From Didymella arachidicola (Eukaryota > Ascomycota > Dothideomycetes > Pleosporales > Didymellaceae): a stretch of DNA of 64,000 nucleotides. Positions within the stretch are counted from its first letter, which is position 1, and the number at the start of each line of letters is the position of its first letter. Location of the stretch: contig CM049999.1 of NCBI GenBank assembly GCA_016630955.3, forward strand, positions 1,302,001 through 1,366,000, read 5' to 3'. Positions 42,892 to 53,767 of this stretch are shown here, in pieces. Made by a program: the position numbers and the translations under genes. The notes beneath the pieces were generated by a model. It made no database searches. It saw nothing but the letters and a program-made list of their open reading frames with translations, and was not told the origin of the DNA.

Positions 42892-44850
42892 GGGCGATTC
42901 GAAGCAGACCGCTTTAGCCTTCGGGCACGTAATATATCCGCAGCGGTCTAATATACGGTCTTTGATGCGAGTTGTAGTGTGGTAAGATAAGAGGGGAAGA
43001 GTAGAAGTGTAAAATTATGATCATCCAACGACAGCGGCAGAGTCAAGGTTATCAGGACGACCATTGATAAACCAAGAAGTTGTCCTTTAACGGGAGAGCT
43101 AGGTTGGGAGTAGAGGGCGCTTTCGGTCAATTTTTCGAGGATCGCGATTACACAAAGCTCTCGTTTCGTCATTCTAGACGAAAGAAAGTTCCGCTTCTCT
43201 TCTCATGCCGGTAGTCGAGCAGAATCGGGCCGTTGAAGTTCACGGATCCTCTGAATTCTCATCGCCAGTGCCATTGGACCTTGTGCCATCATTGAAGTTT
43301 AAGCGAGAAGTCCTGTCGAGCAGAATTGTGTGCCACTGAACAGCAGCTAGGTTTGAGGGCTCCGATCTTGGAAACAGATCCGATACTGAACTGTGCTGCG
43401 CTCAGTGCCAAAAATTCTCGGCACGATGAGCAGCTTTAGCTGATCGTTATGGAGCTGATCTCTGATCGAGGTCGTTCGGGATCAACAGTGTAACGGCCGG
43501 GAACGTTTCCCACGCCCGGTCGACGTTGACCCTGAGTGTCTCCACTTCCATTAATACATTACGGTTCTTCTGGTGATCATACAGGGGTACAGGCGAATCT
43601 GAGAAACAGTGTTCGACGCTACGAGTATCATCATGATTGACGATGTGAAATTGCGGCACACTTTTCAGACGCGGCAGATGCTTGCCTTCCTAAGAATGTT
43701 GATACAAAGGGATGATTCGATTGTGACGGCTCGTCATGTGGAACGGCACGACGCCGGGAACGATGGCTCCAGCCCTGTGGCACAGTGAATTGCAAGCGGG
43801 ACGCTGTACGCGCTGTTAGCTGTCAATTGGCGCCACCAGAGCTTCAGCTAGGCCCAACGTCTGGCCATTTCTCGGATCCAGCTATTGTAAAAGCTCTCGT
43901 CTCTATGTCATCACGACCGCCAGACCTTCTGAATAAGCGGATTCTCCGGGACCAGGTTAAGGGACTACGGGAGGTCTGCACTGAAGATCGGTGCAGGAAC
44001 GTCGATTTGCGACTCAATGAGGCGCCGAGACCTGCTTGGGCCCATGGCTATGAAAAGCCAATATGCCCGCGTAATGTCGTGTGACCTCGCTTTGTCACTT
44101 TCGCGTAGTTCCGCGCTTTGTCACTGTCGCGTAGTTCCGCGAGGTGAGTTGTCATACCCAAATGTTCGTGGTCTATGCATCTGCTGCGTGGCTTGTCAGG
44201 GGTGTGCTATTAGCGAAGGTCCTTGTCTAATGTTTCCTTTTGCGGTTTTGCCGGCCAATCTCACCGCTGTTGTGTAACGTCAAACGCTCACATCGGAAGA
44301 ATTCAAAATCTGGGAGTTTTCTTTAAGGCCAAGGACTACCTCCGCAGGGGTTCCAAGATCTCGTTTCGAAGCCTAGGGTGATCTCGGTGAATGTGACGCG
44401 ATGCTCGAATTTGTTTTTGATTGAGTGCGGGATCATCAGCAACCGTATAAGATCTGACGCGTATCTTCTTGCTCCGCAACAATTGCTCCACATCTGTTGA
44501 AACAGAACTCGATCTCAGAAATCAGACGATCACAAAAAGTCCTGTGTCGTGAGATCTGCATACGCTCGAATTGCAGAACACGAAAGGTTGTCAAGGAAGA
44601 TGTTGGCTCCGTGTTCCCGTGTTCCCGTGTTCCCGTATGGCCAAATCACTCGGGTCTTGAGGTCCCGTTGCTACTACTACGTACGAAGAGTATGGATACG
44701 ATCACATCACGTCAGCTGCCTGTACAGTGGCGAAGGCTTCCAAAATCTATGCGGTGCAGTTCCGCTGGCAGTTTGTAACAAGTTGTTACTAATAACCAAC
44801 CTTGCATAAGCTCGACAATCTCCCCGAGATTGTAATAGGCTAGGCCCAGA
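42892..44850. other. 2 kb gene-poor flank of the PKS with two micro-duplications
   Basis: Holds the PKS promoter. A 26-bp unit (GCTTTGTCACT...AGTTCCGC) is duplicated in tandem at 44089-44140 with one difference, and an 8-bp unit GTGTTCCC occurs three times at 44611-44634. Short frames (for example 43447-43659 minus) carry no family signal. From about 44810 base composition drops into the AT-rich repeat island. Confidence 0.5.
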
Positions 44851-45458
44851 ACTAGCGCCGCGGGGCTCACCGCCCCTTAGCTAATATCTAACCTATAGAC
44901 CTCTAGCCCTACTAACCTCTAGAAACTATAAAAACTCTAGCCTCTAAAAGTAGCTAGACTCTTTATATAAATATCTATATAAGTATATTATTAGCTCTAG
45001 AGGTTCTAATAGCCTATAGAGTTAGTATACTAGGTATAAAAAAAAATATAGCTTTATAACTAACGTACTTAAAGGGCGAGTAGCCTACTAGGGCAAGTAG
45101 CCTATGTAGTTTTACTAATTAAATCTTAATTTTTACTTCTAGATAAGTCCTCTAATACTAGATATTAATTTCTAAAATTTTTATAGTAGAGCTGCAAGTA
45201 GATAAAGAAGCTATTTCTAGAATCTAGAAGCTATAGCTTTAGTAGATAAAAAGTTATTAAAAGAAAAGTAAATTATAGGGATTATTTAGACCTACTTTTC
45301 TATACCTCTAGATCTAGAAGAGCTAGAGCTTAGCTACTTATAAGACTTAAAGTGTACCTATATAGAATATATATATTAAATTTTTAGAAGATTCTATTTA
45401 ACAATTATAGAGTTATTAGCCTCTAGATATTTGGTTTTCCTTAGTAAAACTACGTAGG
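44851..45458. repeat. AT-rich, RIP-degraded repeat, copy 1
   Basis: Very AT-rich, stop-riddled in all frames, with TA-rich words such as TATAGAAT and CTAGAAG. The part 45115-45453 matches 61043-61385 in direct orientation and about 46440-46790 in inverse orientation (shared blocks include TTTATAGTAGAGCTGCAAGT and TATTTAGACCTACTTTTCTA). This is an old mobile element eroded by C-to-T mutation; its class cannot be told. Confidence 0.65.
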
Positions 45459-45936
45459 TGTTACGATCTCCGAAAGAACAGGTACTGATAGGAAGCGGGG
45501 CATCGCTTAGGGCGACAGCGTGTCACGTGTCACGTGACTGACCACCTCGCCAAGCTCGACCACCCGCGATGGCTCGACCACCTGCGATGGCTCGACCACC
45601 TGCAATGGTTCGACCACCTGCGATGGCTTAGCCACCTAAGGTGGCTTAAGTATTAGCAACATGCACACAGAATTCCCTTAGTATATATTTAGTAGGAACA
45701 CAACTCTTACAGTGTGTGTTCAATCCTAAGTTAAAGTTTGTCTTTGGATCTCAAACCCAACCTTCGAGCTAGACAGTCTACTCTGTACTACTCATCGTTA
45801 CCCTGCTCTCAAGACTGACAGATCGTATCTGTACACCTTATTGCAACCAACCCCCTCGGCTTCCTGTCACCGTACTCATCCCTGAGAACCAATAGAATTA
45901 GTGCTTACGAGCTTTGCTTAAAGTACGACTTCAACA
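45459..45936 (+). repeat. Solo LTR (Ty3 family A variant), 478 bp, with 5-bp TSD
   Basis: Starts TGTTACGATC and ends ACTTCAACA like the LTRs of element C, and is flanked by GTAGG on both sides (45454-45458, 45937-45941). The last ~220 bp (R/U5) closely match those of elements B and C; the TATA-like TAGTATATATTTAG and the GTGTTCAA start motif are kept. The U3 differs: five tandem 18-bp units (GCTCGACCACCTGCGATG, 45554-45643). A CACGTG-rich block GTGTCACGTGTCACGTGAC precedes them. A solo LTR arises by recombination between two LTRs. Confidence 0.9.
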
Positions 45937-46807
45937 GTAGGCTACTTACTCTAGTAGGCTACTTACTCTTTAAGTATATTACTATCTCTAGTTTTTTAGT
46001 TAATAGTCTATAGTTTATAAATAGATACTATATCTACTTATACTAATATATATTATAAGTTTATAGAATATACTCTTTAGTAGAATACTTTTATAAAGAC
46101 TTTCTTTTATTATACATTACTTTAGCCTATATTAGCCTACTCTAGGCCTATATAGAGTAAAGTAAATTATAATATTACTTAGAGACTACTTCTATATTAT
46201 TTTAATATATTTATATTTTATACTCTATTTTTCTATACCTTCTATACTATTATTAGGATAGTTTACCTTCTTTAATATATACTTTCTTTTTTAGTTTCTT
46301 ACTATTACTATATACTTTAAACTTCTTTAGAGTAGTTAAGCGCTATACTTCTTTAACTATTATACTTTCTTCTATTTTAATTTACTTTCTTTTATAATAT
46401 ACCTTATAGCTAAGTAGCGTATATAGGTAAGTAGTATACCTAGTTTTACTAGAGAAAACTAAATATCTAGATACTAATAACTCTAGAACTATTCTATAAA
46501 CTCTTTTAAAAATTAAATATATATATTTTATCTAGGTATACTTTAAGCCTTATAAATAACTAAGCTCTAGCTTATCTAGATCTAGGGATATAGAAAAGTA
46601 GGTCTAGATAATCTCTATATTTTATATTTTCCTTAATAGCTAGTCTTCTACTCTAGCTATAGCTTCTAGATTATAGAAAAAGCTTCTTTATATACTTATA
46701 GCTCTACTATAAAAGATTTAGAATTTAAGAATTAAAGAACTTATTTAGAAGTAAAAATAGAGATTAAACTAGTAAAACTAAATATACTACTTACCTATAT
46801 ATACTAC
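45937..46807. repeat. AT-rich, RIP-degraded repeat, with inverted copy 2
   Basis: Very AT-rich; 46440-46790 is an inverted, diverged copy of 45115-45453. The inverted pair encloses the solo LTR and about 0.5 kb of degraded DNA. Element B is inserted at its right edge. No coding potential. Confidence 0.6.
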
Positions 46808-47315
46808 TGTTGAAGTCGTACTTTAAGCAAAGCTCGTAAGCACTAATTCTATTGGTTCTCAGGGATGAGTACGGTGACAGGAAGCCGAGGGGGTTGGTTG
46901 CAATAAGGTGTACAGATACGATCTGTCAGTCTTGAGAGCAGGGTAACGATGAGTAGTACAGAGTAGACTGTCTAGCTCGAAGGTTGGGTTTGAGATCCAA
47001 AGACAAACTTTAACTTAGGATTGAACACGAACTGTAAGAGTTGTGTTCCTACGTACTATATACATACAGGTGTTCCATTCTTGTTCCATTGTTCCATAGT
47101 TGTTCCAACCTGGTACTCCCTGGAACATCGTGGGATTCTTGGAACATCACGTGACTTGTTCCATGGTGGCGTTCCGCCAAGACTTTGGAACATGAGGGGT
47201 TACGTCGTCATTGGTTCCGGGTGCTGACCTTCTTGAAGGCCTGCGGGTTGTCCCCGAGTGTCATCAATCCTTCCTTCTCTTATCTTCTGCCTTGCCCCGT
47301 CTCAGGTTCGTAACA
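46808..47315 (-). repeat. 3' LTR of element B
   Basis: 508 bp, TG...CA ends. U3 holds eight TGTTCCA/TGGAACA heptamers within 47071-47192, in both orientations, plus one GTCACGTGA motif. R/U5 resembles that of element C. Confidence 0.92.
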
Positions 47316-47336
47316 CTATCCCCCCTCTTCAATCTT
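47316..47336 (-). other. Polypurine tract of element B
   Basis: On the minus strand GAAGAGGGGGGATAG directly precedes the 3' LTR. This is the usual plus-strand priming site of LTR retrotransposons. Confidence 0.8.
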
Positions 47337-47357
47337 CATGTCCTCATGAACTGACTC

Positions 47358-47912
47358 ATGGTTTCCAGAAGCACTGTATACCGTCACTCCGTCGGTGACC
47401 GCATTAACCGCACTGGACAGCTCGCAATGGTGTCTTGTCAATACTGCGCCAGAAAAGGTCTTGAGTGTAGGATGTCGTCGTTGAAGAAGGAATGTGGGAA
47501 TTGTTATCGCGCAGGGGCCCAGAAGTGTATTCCGGTGGAGGTTCCGGTTCCGAATTTCGAACGAATCGATCGAGAAATGAATCGTCTGGAGCAACAAGAG
47601 GCCGAAGCGGACGAAGCGGAGTCTGCTGCTCTTCAGACTATTCTGGCCGCGCGTGCGAAAAAAGATCGTATTCGAAAACAAAGGAAAATGCTGCAGCGTC
47701 GTGAGCAACAGTGGGTAGATGAGGCTGGTCGATACGTTGAGGATATCGAAGCTCTTGAAGCCGTTGAGGGTATTAATCGGGAGGTTGCGCAGCTGGAGGC
47801 AGGTCTGATGCCTGGTTCCCTGGCTCTTGACTGGAGCGCTTTTATGCCGTCTGTGTTGGAGGGCGATCCAGGCTTCCTTGCTGATGGAGCCGAGGTTACC
47901 GGTAATTCGTAA
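47358..47912 (+). CDS. Antisense ORF of element B: Zn2Cys6 cluster plus coiled coil, putative transcription factor
   Basis: 184 aa, ATG at 47358, 42 bp from the 3' LTR edge and transcribed opposite to gag-pol; its stop lies 66 bp from the pol stop. Cys at 27, 30, 37, 46, 49 and 57 give C-x2-C-x6-C-x8-C-x2-C-x7-C, inside the consensus of Gal4-type Zn(II)2Cys6 DNA-binding clusters (C-x2-C-x6-C-x5-12-C-x2-C-x6-8-C). A long coiled coil follows (about 66-150; RIDREMNRLEQQEAEADEAE), as expected for dimerisation, then a short tail with aromatic and acidic residues (LALDWSAFMPSVLEGDPGF) resembling an activation region. Element C has an ORF of the same layout at the same place. Function is inferred. 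Residues between cysteines lack some basic positions typical of Gal4, so an RNA- or protein-binding role remains possible. Confidence 0.65.
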   Translation: MVSRSTVYRHSVGDRINRTGQLAMVSCQYCARKGLECRMSSLKKECGNCYRAGAQKCIPVEVPVPNFERIDREMNRLEQQEAEADEAESAALQTILAARAKKDRIRKQRKMLQRREQQWVDEAGRYVEDIEALEAVEGINREVAQLEAGLMPGSLALDWSAFMPSVLEGDPGFLADGAEVTGNS

Positions 47913-47978
47913 AAGGTATGTTTATATTTTATAATTTTCGTGTGTTTTTCTGCGTTGGGTTTGAATCCTGACAGGTTC

Positions 47979-50900
47979 TTATTTTTTGTACTGTCGAAGT
48001 AGCTCGCGGCAGTTGTTGAGGTTTTCTTTTGGTTCCCACGTGTTTTCTGAGTCCGGGTATCCTAACCATTTGACTAGGTACTCGTCGCCGTCGCCTTTAT
48101 TGCGATGTTGTATTATTTTTTCGACTTCCCACTCGTCCTGGCCGTCTGCCTGGTAGTGAAAGTCTTTCTGGATTGGCGTTCTGGGGTCGGCTGGTTCCAA
48201 CAGCGAGATGTGGAACACTGGATGGATCTTTGCGTCCTTAGGCAGCGCAAGTCGATAGTTGGCTGGGCTGATTTGTTTGGAAATGAAAAATGGTCCGACC
48301 TTGACTTTGTCCAGTTTTTTCGTTGGTCGCCGTGTGCGTAGGTTTTTCGTAAGGAGATACACTTTATCCCCCTCTTTTAGCAGAGGCGCCGTTTTTCGTT
48401 TCTTGTTAACATAAGAGATGCTCCGTGACTGAGCTTTGGCGATGTTATCGAGCGATTTTCTGTGTACTTCCTTCAGTGCTTCGACTGAGTTAATCGCTGA
48501 TTCCGTTTGAATGTTACTGTTCAATGATCTGGTAAAGAGATTTGGGTGTCTCCCGTGGTTTGCAAAGAACGGCGTTACGCCTGTTGCTTCCGACAATTTG
48601 TTGTTGTACGCGATTTGTGCCATAGGTAGCAGTGAAACCCAGTTGTCTTGCTGCTGGTTGCAGTAGATGCGGAGGTACGTCTCCATTGTTTGGTTCACTC
48701 GTTCTGTTTGGCCATCCGTCTGCGGATGATACGCGGTTGACAGTTTTTTCTTGGTACCAATGGCTGCTAGCAGCGTGGTCCAGTAGTTCGATGTAAACAA
48801 CTTGTCTCTATCGCTGATGATTGATTCGGAAATGCCGTGGTGTCGAACAATCCTATCCAGATACACTCGTGCGAGCTGCTCTGCAGTGTAGCTGTGGCGG
48901 AAAGGCACAAACTCAGCGGCTTTCGTGAATCGATCGACTACAACGAAGATTGAGTCGTAGGTGTATCCTGTTACAGGATCTTTGGAGACAGGTAGCTGTG
49001 TAACGAAATCCATCGTGATGTTCGTCCATGGTGCCGTTGGCGGCTCCATTGCCTGTGCTTCTCCATACTTGGCGTGCGTGCTGTGTTTGTTCTGTTGACA
49101 GCTTACGCAATTCTTGATGAACTTGGCGACTTTGTCGCGCATGTTCGGGAACTCGTAATGTCTTTTGATGAGTTCCATTGTTCTGGTGATACCGGGGTGT
49201 CCATGAAGCGGGTCATCATGGTGACTGCTTATGACTTCCTCCTCCAGTTCCTCTGGTACCTGTGATGGTACATGATGCTCTTGGCGTACTAGCATCATAT
49301 TGTTGAGCTGCTGGGATGGTCCCAACGATCCGTCGCTATTGATACCAAGGATCGCTGATTCGTTGATCGTCTTGGATCCTGCGAGGTCGTGTCGTCGGCT
49401 GAGTGCGTCGGCTCTACCGTTGTCCTTTCCTGGTGTATAGAGGATCTTGAACTTATATTGTCCGAGGGTCTCGGACCATCGTACTTGTCGCCTGTTCAAT
49501 ACCTTTGTTGTCGTGAAGTGTACCAGGTTTTTGTGATCCGTGTAGATCGTAAGTTCCGAACAGCTTTCAGCGTAGACTCGCCAATGTTCTAGGGCAGATA
49601 CGATCGCGAGTAATTCTTTGTCGTGTACGTCGTATCGTTCTTCGGGTCCTGAGAACTTGCGTGAATAGTAGGCAATCGGGTGCCATTGACCATCTCGTTC
49701 CTGTGTGATGCATGCTCCTAATGCCAAATCTGAGGCATCTGTTTCCATTCGTAGCGGTTCTCCGCTCCTGAATGTAACCAACGTGGGTGGATCTATACAA
49801 GCCTGTTTCAACGTTTCAAAAGCTTTGTCCTGATCCTCGCCCCACTTGAAGGGTGTGTCCTTCCGCGTAAGTTTCGTAAGCGGCAAGGCCTTCGTGGAGT
49901 AATCCTTGATGAAGCGTCGGTTGAAGTTGACAAACCCAAGGAACTCTTGGATGTTCTTGACGGTTTTGGGTGTTGGCCAATCCTTCACAACCTGAATCTT
50001 TGCTTGGCTCATCTTGACTCCGTATCGTCCTACTACAAACCCTAGGAATTCGACTTCCTCCTTGTGCCATTCGCACTTCTCGGGTTTCAAGCGTAGGTGC
50101 GCTGCTCCTAGGCAGGCAAGCACTTGTCGTACGTGTTCGACATGCTCTTCTAGTGTTTTGCTGTACACTAGGATGTCATCGAGGTACGCTACCACGGTAA
50201 TGTCCAAGTGTGCCCTTAGTACGTTGTTAATTAAGGCCTGACATGTCGCTGGTGCGTTGGTGAGCCCGAACGGCATAACCAAATACTCGTAATGACCATA
50301 ACGGGTTCTAAACGCCGTCTTCCATTCTTCGCCCTCCTTCATGCGGATGAGGTTGTATGCTCCTCTTAGGTCTAACGCAGTGAAGTACTGTGCTCCGGCT
50401 AACCGATCCTGAAGTTCGCTGATGTTCGGTAGCGGGTAACGATTTTTGATCGTGATATCGTTGAGCTTTCGGTAATCGATGCAAGGTCGTAACTTGCCAT
50501 CTTTCTTTGGCACGAATAGAACGGGAAATCCTGCTGGGGATTCTGATTCTCGAATGAATCCTTTGTCGAGGTTCTCCTTGAGGTAGTTGCGCAGCTCCTC
50601 AAGTTCCTTTTCTGACATTTGGTATATTGGCCCGAATGGGGGCTTCTTGCCTGGCTCGAGTTTAATCTCGTGGTCCCATTCTTGGTGCTGCGGTAATGCC
50701 TTCGCAGTCTTCTCATCGCGGAAGAGGTCTATAAACTCTCTGTATTCGTCCGGGATGTCAGGAGTTGTACTGTTCTCCTTAACCGTCGCTTTGTGATCCA
50801 GGGGCTGGTTGGTATCTGCACGGTCGACCGCTCTATCTTGGCGCGTCTTGTTCGAAGAGATGTTGTTGATCTCCTTCTCATCCACCAGCTGCGTCGTGAG

Positions 50901-51122
50901 CTGCGCGGGTTGCTGTCCGGGTGTACCTGATCCGTGACACTTGAGCGTTATTCGCTGGTTCTTCCAGTCGATCCATGGATTGTGCTCTCTCAACCAAGGA
51001 AGTCCTAATATGATATCGTGGGCGGCCGTTCCCAGAACATCTAGGTCTATCAATTCCTCGTGGTTGAATACTTTCAGACGTCGCTGTACCACTTCGTGGG
51101 TCACAGTCGACTCTCCTGGCAT
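47979..51122 (-). CDS. pol: Pol of element B (RT, RNase H, integrase, chromodomain), protease truncated
   Basis: Open for 1047 codons from MPGESTVTHEV. It begins inside the protease region: the D-S-G active-site segment present in element C is deleted. Intact features: RT (FVPKKDGKLRPCIDYRKLN, VAYLDDILVYS with the catalytic DD), RNase H (METDASDLALG), integrase zinc finger (HHDDPLHGHPG...CVSCQQ) and DDE core (MDFVTQLP, SDRDKLF, GQTERVNQTME), and a C-terminal chromodomain (YLVKWLGYPDSENTWEP) that in chromoviruses guides integration to heterochromatin. Just upstream in the pol frame is a TAA at the deletion scar, so normal Gag-Pol frameshifting cannot occur there. No other stops. Confidence 0.9.
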   Translation of the reverse strand: MPGESTVTHEVVQRRLKVFNHEELIDLDVLGTAAHDIILGLPWLREHNPWIDWKNQRITLKCHGSGTPGQQPAQLTTQLVDEKEINNISSNKTRQDRAVDRADTNQPLDHKATVKENSTTPDIPDEYREFIDLFRDEKTAKALPQHQEWDHEIKLEPGKKPPFGPIYQMSEKELEELRNYLKENLDKGFIRESESPAGFPVLFVPKKDGKLRPCIDYRKLNDITIKNRYPLPNISELQDRLAGAQYFTALDLRGAYNLIRMKEGEEWKTAFRTRYGHYEYLVMPFGLTNAPATCQALINNVLRAHLDITVVAYLDDILVYSKTLEEHVEHVRQVLACLGAAHLRLKPEKCEWHKEEVEFLGFVVGRYGVKMSQAKIQVVKDWPTPKTVKNIQEFLGFVNFNRRFIKDYSTKALPLTKLTRKDTPFKWGEDQDKAFETLKQACIDPPTLVTFRSGEPLRMETDASDLALGACITQERDGQWHPIAYYSRKFSGPEERYDVHDKELLAIVSALEHWRVYAESCSELTIYTDHKNLVHFTTTKVLNRRQVRWSETLGQYKFKILYTPGKDNGRADALSRRHDLAGSKTINESAILGINSDGSLGPSQQLNNMMLVRQEHHVPSQVPEELEEEVISSHHDDPLHGHPGITRTMELIKRHYEFPNMRDKVAKFIKNCVSCQQNKHSTHAKYGEAQAMEPPTAPWTNITMDFVTQLPVSKDPVTGYTYDSIFVVVDRFTKAAEFVPFRHSYTAEQLARVYLDRIVRHHGISESIISDRDKLFTSNYWTTLLAAIGTKKKLSTAYHPQTDGQTERVNQTMETYLRIYCNQQQDNWVSLLPMAQIAYNNKLSEATGVTPFFANHGRHPNLFTRSLNSNIQTESAINSVEALKEVHRKSLDNIAKAQSRSISYVNKKRKTAPLLKEGDKVYLLTKNLRTRRPTKKLDKVKVGPFFISKQISPANYRLALPKDAKIHPVFHISLLEPADPRTPIQKDFHYQADGQDEWEVEKIIQHRNKGDGDEYLVKWLGYPDSENTWEPKENLNNCRELLRQYKK

Positions 51123-52434
51123 TGGTTCTCCGTTGGCTACTCGTAAAGGGTATGGTTCCTCCTTTTATGATTTTCCTGAAATGCCCGCAACAACTGCCGG
51201 CAATAATGCTGTCGTCCTTAATGTCGCACTCTACCACATGGTGTTGGCGGGGATCATTGTCAATCCACTCCTCCTTAGGGTAGGGTGTTGGTGACCGAAC
51301 TTGTTTGTTCGAAACATCTTCGTCGGATTCCTCGATGTAGTCGTCATCGAGTCCGGAAGTGGGGTCTTCCATGAGACGTCCCATCTCATTAGTAACGACC
51401 TCCCACTCTTGGTCGCCGCTGTCGTCATGAGCCAGCATGTTCAGCTGCCTGGTTACTTTGTTCTTCATGCGACAGTCGCGGGCGTAGTGGCCTGGCTTGC
51501 CACAGCCGTAACAAGTCACTGAAGACTTATCACCGCGGTTATTACTACCCTTCTTTTTCTCATTCCATCGTTCAGGTCCTTTGTTAATGTTGGAGAGGTC
51601 CATTGCTGCAGGACCGTAGTATCCACTGTTCGTATCGTTGTGGACACGGCGTCCCATGTTGGCTTGGTAAAGGCCACCACGTTGACCACGGCGGTAGTTG
51701 TTGTTGCGCCACTGGTTGCGTGGAGCCTGGGGTGGGCGAGTGACCTGAGTCACGGCTCGCACACGAGGGTCCTCTCGTAGTTCTTGTTGAAGGTCGTAGA
51801 GCTTAACGTCGATACTAATTGCTTCGTTTACTAGTGCGTCGAAGGTATCGGTAGCTGCGGCAGTCCGCATGAGCTCCTCTTTGACCTTGGGCTTAAGGCC
51901 TTGTTTAAACATGGTCATCAACGCAACGTCGTCCCAGCCGGTGAACGTAGCTACTTGCTGAAACTTGGCAGCGTAGTCGGCGGCGGACGCAGTTTGTCGG
52001 ATGCGCTGAATCTCACGTCGGGCGATGGTTGGTTCGTTGTGTACTCCAAATACTTGGCGAATCTGTTCCTTGAACAGATCGAAGTCTTCGATCCATGGGT
52101 CGATGTCTGCTGAATTGCTTGCTCCGTCGTGGTAACGGCGAATAAAGGGTTTGATCCAAGTGAACGCGCGATCCTTCATAAACGTACTCACAAAAGTGAC
52201 ACGTTTCTCCTCTGGGATGCGTTCTCCTTGGAACATGAAAAACAGATCGAACTTCATGAGCCAGTCTTCCAGCTTGTCGCGAGTGCCATCGAAGGCCTCG
52301 GGTTTAGCCACTGGGTAAACACTGGTAGGGGCAGGCGCCGCTGCCTCCTCGTCCATGTCGAGATCGTCATCAGCCGTACGGCGTGATGCGTTGGAGTTGC
52401 TTGGGGTAGCACGGGATCCTGAGGTAGTACTCAT
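50878..52434 (-). CDS. gag: Gag of element B, truncated at the deletion
   Basis: 518 aa, ATG at 52434. Residues 1 to about 420 are almost the same as Gag of element C: Ty3-type gag core (KLEDWLMKFDLFFMF, FMKDRAFTWIKPFI), basic Arg/Asn-rich segment, CCHC knuckle CYGCGKPGHYARDC. After the point matching C residue ~413 the frame crosses a deletion scar (about 51160-51200) and reads pol DNA in the wrong frame, giving an unrelated tail. The three C-x4-C-x2-H repeats of element C are lost. Assembly may still work because the core is intact. Confidence 0.85.
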   Translation of the reverse strand: MSTTSGSRATPSNSNASRRTADDDLDMDEEAAAPAPTSVYPVAKPEAFDGTRDKLEDWLMKFDLFFMFQGERIPEEKRVTFVSTFMKDRAFTWIKPFIRRYHDGASNSADIDPWIEDFDLFKEQIRQVFGVHNEPTIARREIQRIRQTASAADYAAKFQQVATFTGWDDVALMTMFKQGLKPKVKEELMRTAAATDTFDALVNEAISIDVKLYDLQQELREDPRVRAVTQVTRPPQAPRNQWRNNNYRRGQRGGLYQANMGRRVHNDTNSGYYGPAAMDLSNINKGPERWNEKKKGSNNRGDKSSVTCYGCGKPGHYARDCRMKNKVTRQLNMLAHDDSGDQEWEVVTNEMGRLMEDPTSGLDDDYIEESDEDVSNKQVRSPTPYPKEEWIDNDPRQHHVVECDIKDDSIIAGSCCGHFRKIIKGGTIPFTSSQRRTNARRVDCDPRSGTATSESIQPRGIDRPRCSGNGRPRYHIRTSLVERAQSMDRLEEPANNAQVSRIRYTRTATRAAHDAAGG

Positions 52435-52451
52435 CTTGGGGGTGTTCAAAA

Positions 52452-52959
52452 TGTTGAAGTCGTACTTTAAGCAAAGCTCGTAAGCACTAATTCTATTGGT
52501 TCTCAGGGATGAGTACGGTGACAGGAAGCCGAGGGGGTTGGTTGCAATAAGGTGTACAGATACGATCTGTCAGTCTTGAGAGCAGGGTAACGATGAGTAG
52601 TACAGAGTAGACTGTCTAGCTCGAAGGTTGGGTTTGAGATCCAAAGACAAACTTTAACTTAGGATTGAACACGAACTGTAAGAGTTGTGTTCCTACGTAC
52701 TATATACATACAGGTGTTCCATTCTTGTTCCATTGTTCCATAGTTGTTCCAACCTGGTACTCCCTGGAACATCGTGGGATTCTTGGAACATCACGTGACT
52801 TGTTCCATGGTGGCGTTCCGCCAAGACTTTGGAACATGAGGGGTTACGTCGTCATTGGTTCCGGGTGCTGACCTTCTTGAAGGCCTGCGGGTTGTCCCCG
52901 AGTGTCATCAATCCTTCCTTCTCTTATCTTCTGCCTTGCCCCGTCTCAGGTTCGTAACA
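52452..52959 (-). repeat. 5' LTR of element B
   Basis: 508 bp, same sequence by eye as 46808-47315. It is the promoter for minus-strand gag. Followed on the minus strand by TTTTGAACACC, the proposed self-priming binding site. Confidence 0.92.
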
Positions 52960-53767
52960 ACTACTTACCTATAAGGTATATTATAATTTACGCTCTATTA
53001 TAGCTACTAGAGCCTTTTAAAGCTAAGCGCGTTCTTATTTAAGTAAAGCTAGCTTATATATAACCTATATTTTTTTATATAGCTTTTAAGTAAGCTATAT
53101 ATAGAGGTTAGTAAGCTACTATAGTATTTCTTAAACTTATCTTAAATTAGAATTAATTAAAACTTAAACTTATTAAGGTTTTTAGAGGTTTAGAACTACT
53201 AAAGCTTATTATTAGTAGGTAGTTAGGGTAATAAAGTCTATAGCCTTATATTAAAAGTTAATATAGCCTATTCTAGGTTAAAGAAAACTAATATAGTACC
53301 TTATAACCTTTTTTAAATATTACTAAAGGTTATAGTTATATTATATACTACTCTTAAGTTTACTAAAAATACTTACTTATTTATATAGTTAATCTAGTTA
53401 TATAAGAGCTTATTAACCTAATATTTATACTTCTACTTTAAAAAAGTATAATAACTTATATTAAGTAGCTATAAGAGGCGTAATAAGTATATAGGTATAG
53501 TAAAAGTAATAATCTTATTCTCTTTATAGTATTAGGTAAATACTACTACCTAGTAGCTCTTATAGCTATCTATAAGTAGTAAATAGTAGGTTCTATTAGT
53601 ATACTTCTTAGTATACCTATTAAAGTACTTTAACTAGTTAAGGCTAAGCTTATTATTAGTTTAGCTATTCTTAGTAACTCTACTTACCTAGTCTAAAGAT
53701 AGGATTTTATTTTTAGACTAGTTAATAGTATAGGTTTTAGCTTTAAGAATAATAAAGAGTAGAATAG
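52960..53767. repeat. AT-rich, RIP-degraded DNA between elements B and C
   Basis: 808 bp, very AT-rich, no open frames; continues the degraded repeat into which B inserted (TTACCTATAAGGTATATTA at the junction). It separates the two 5' LTRs, which point away from each other. Confidence 0.6.

Larger units (their letters stand above)
46808..52959 (-). mobile_element. Ty3/chromovirus LTR retrotransposon B, 6152 bp, deletion derivative
   Basis: Two 508-bp LTRs (46808-47315 and 52452-52959) appear identical by eye, and the element is flanked by ACTAC on both sides, so insertion is recent. Order on the minus strand: 5' LTR, gag, pol (RT, RNase H, integrase, chromodomain), antisense ORF, purine tract, 3' LTR. 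Compared with element C about 1.1 kb around the gag/pol junction is missing, including the Gag tail and the protease active site, so B should depend on a helper copy. Confidence 0.92.

Noticed and set aside
45554..45643. CRISPR-like array of five 18-bp units
   Set aside because: Units are directly contiguous without spacers and lie in the U3 of a fungal solo LTR; it is a promoter-type tandem repeat.
47979..51122. Interpreting element B pol as complete with a short protease
   Set aside because: Comparison with element C shows the D-S-G segment and upstream DNA are deleted, with a stop at the scar.
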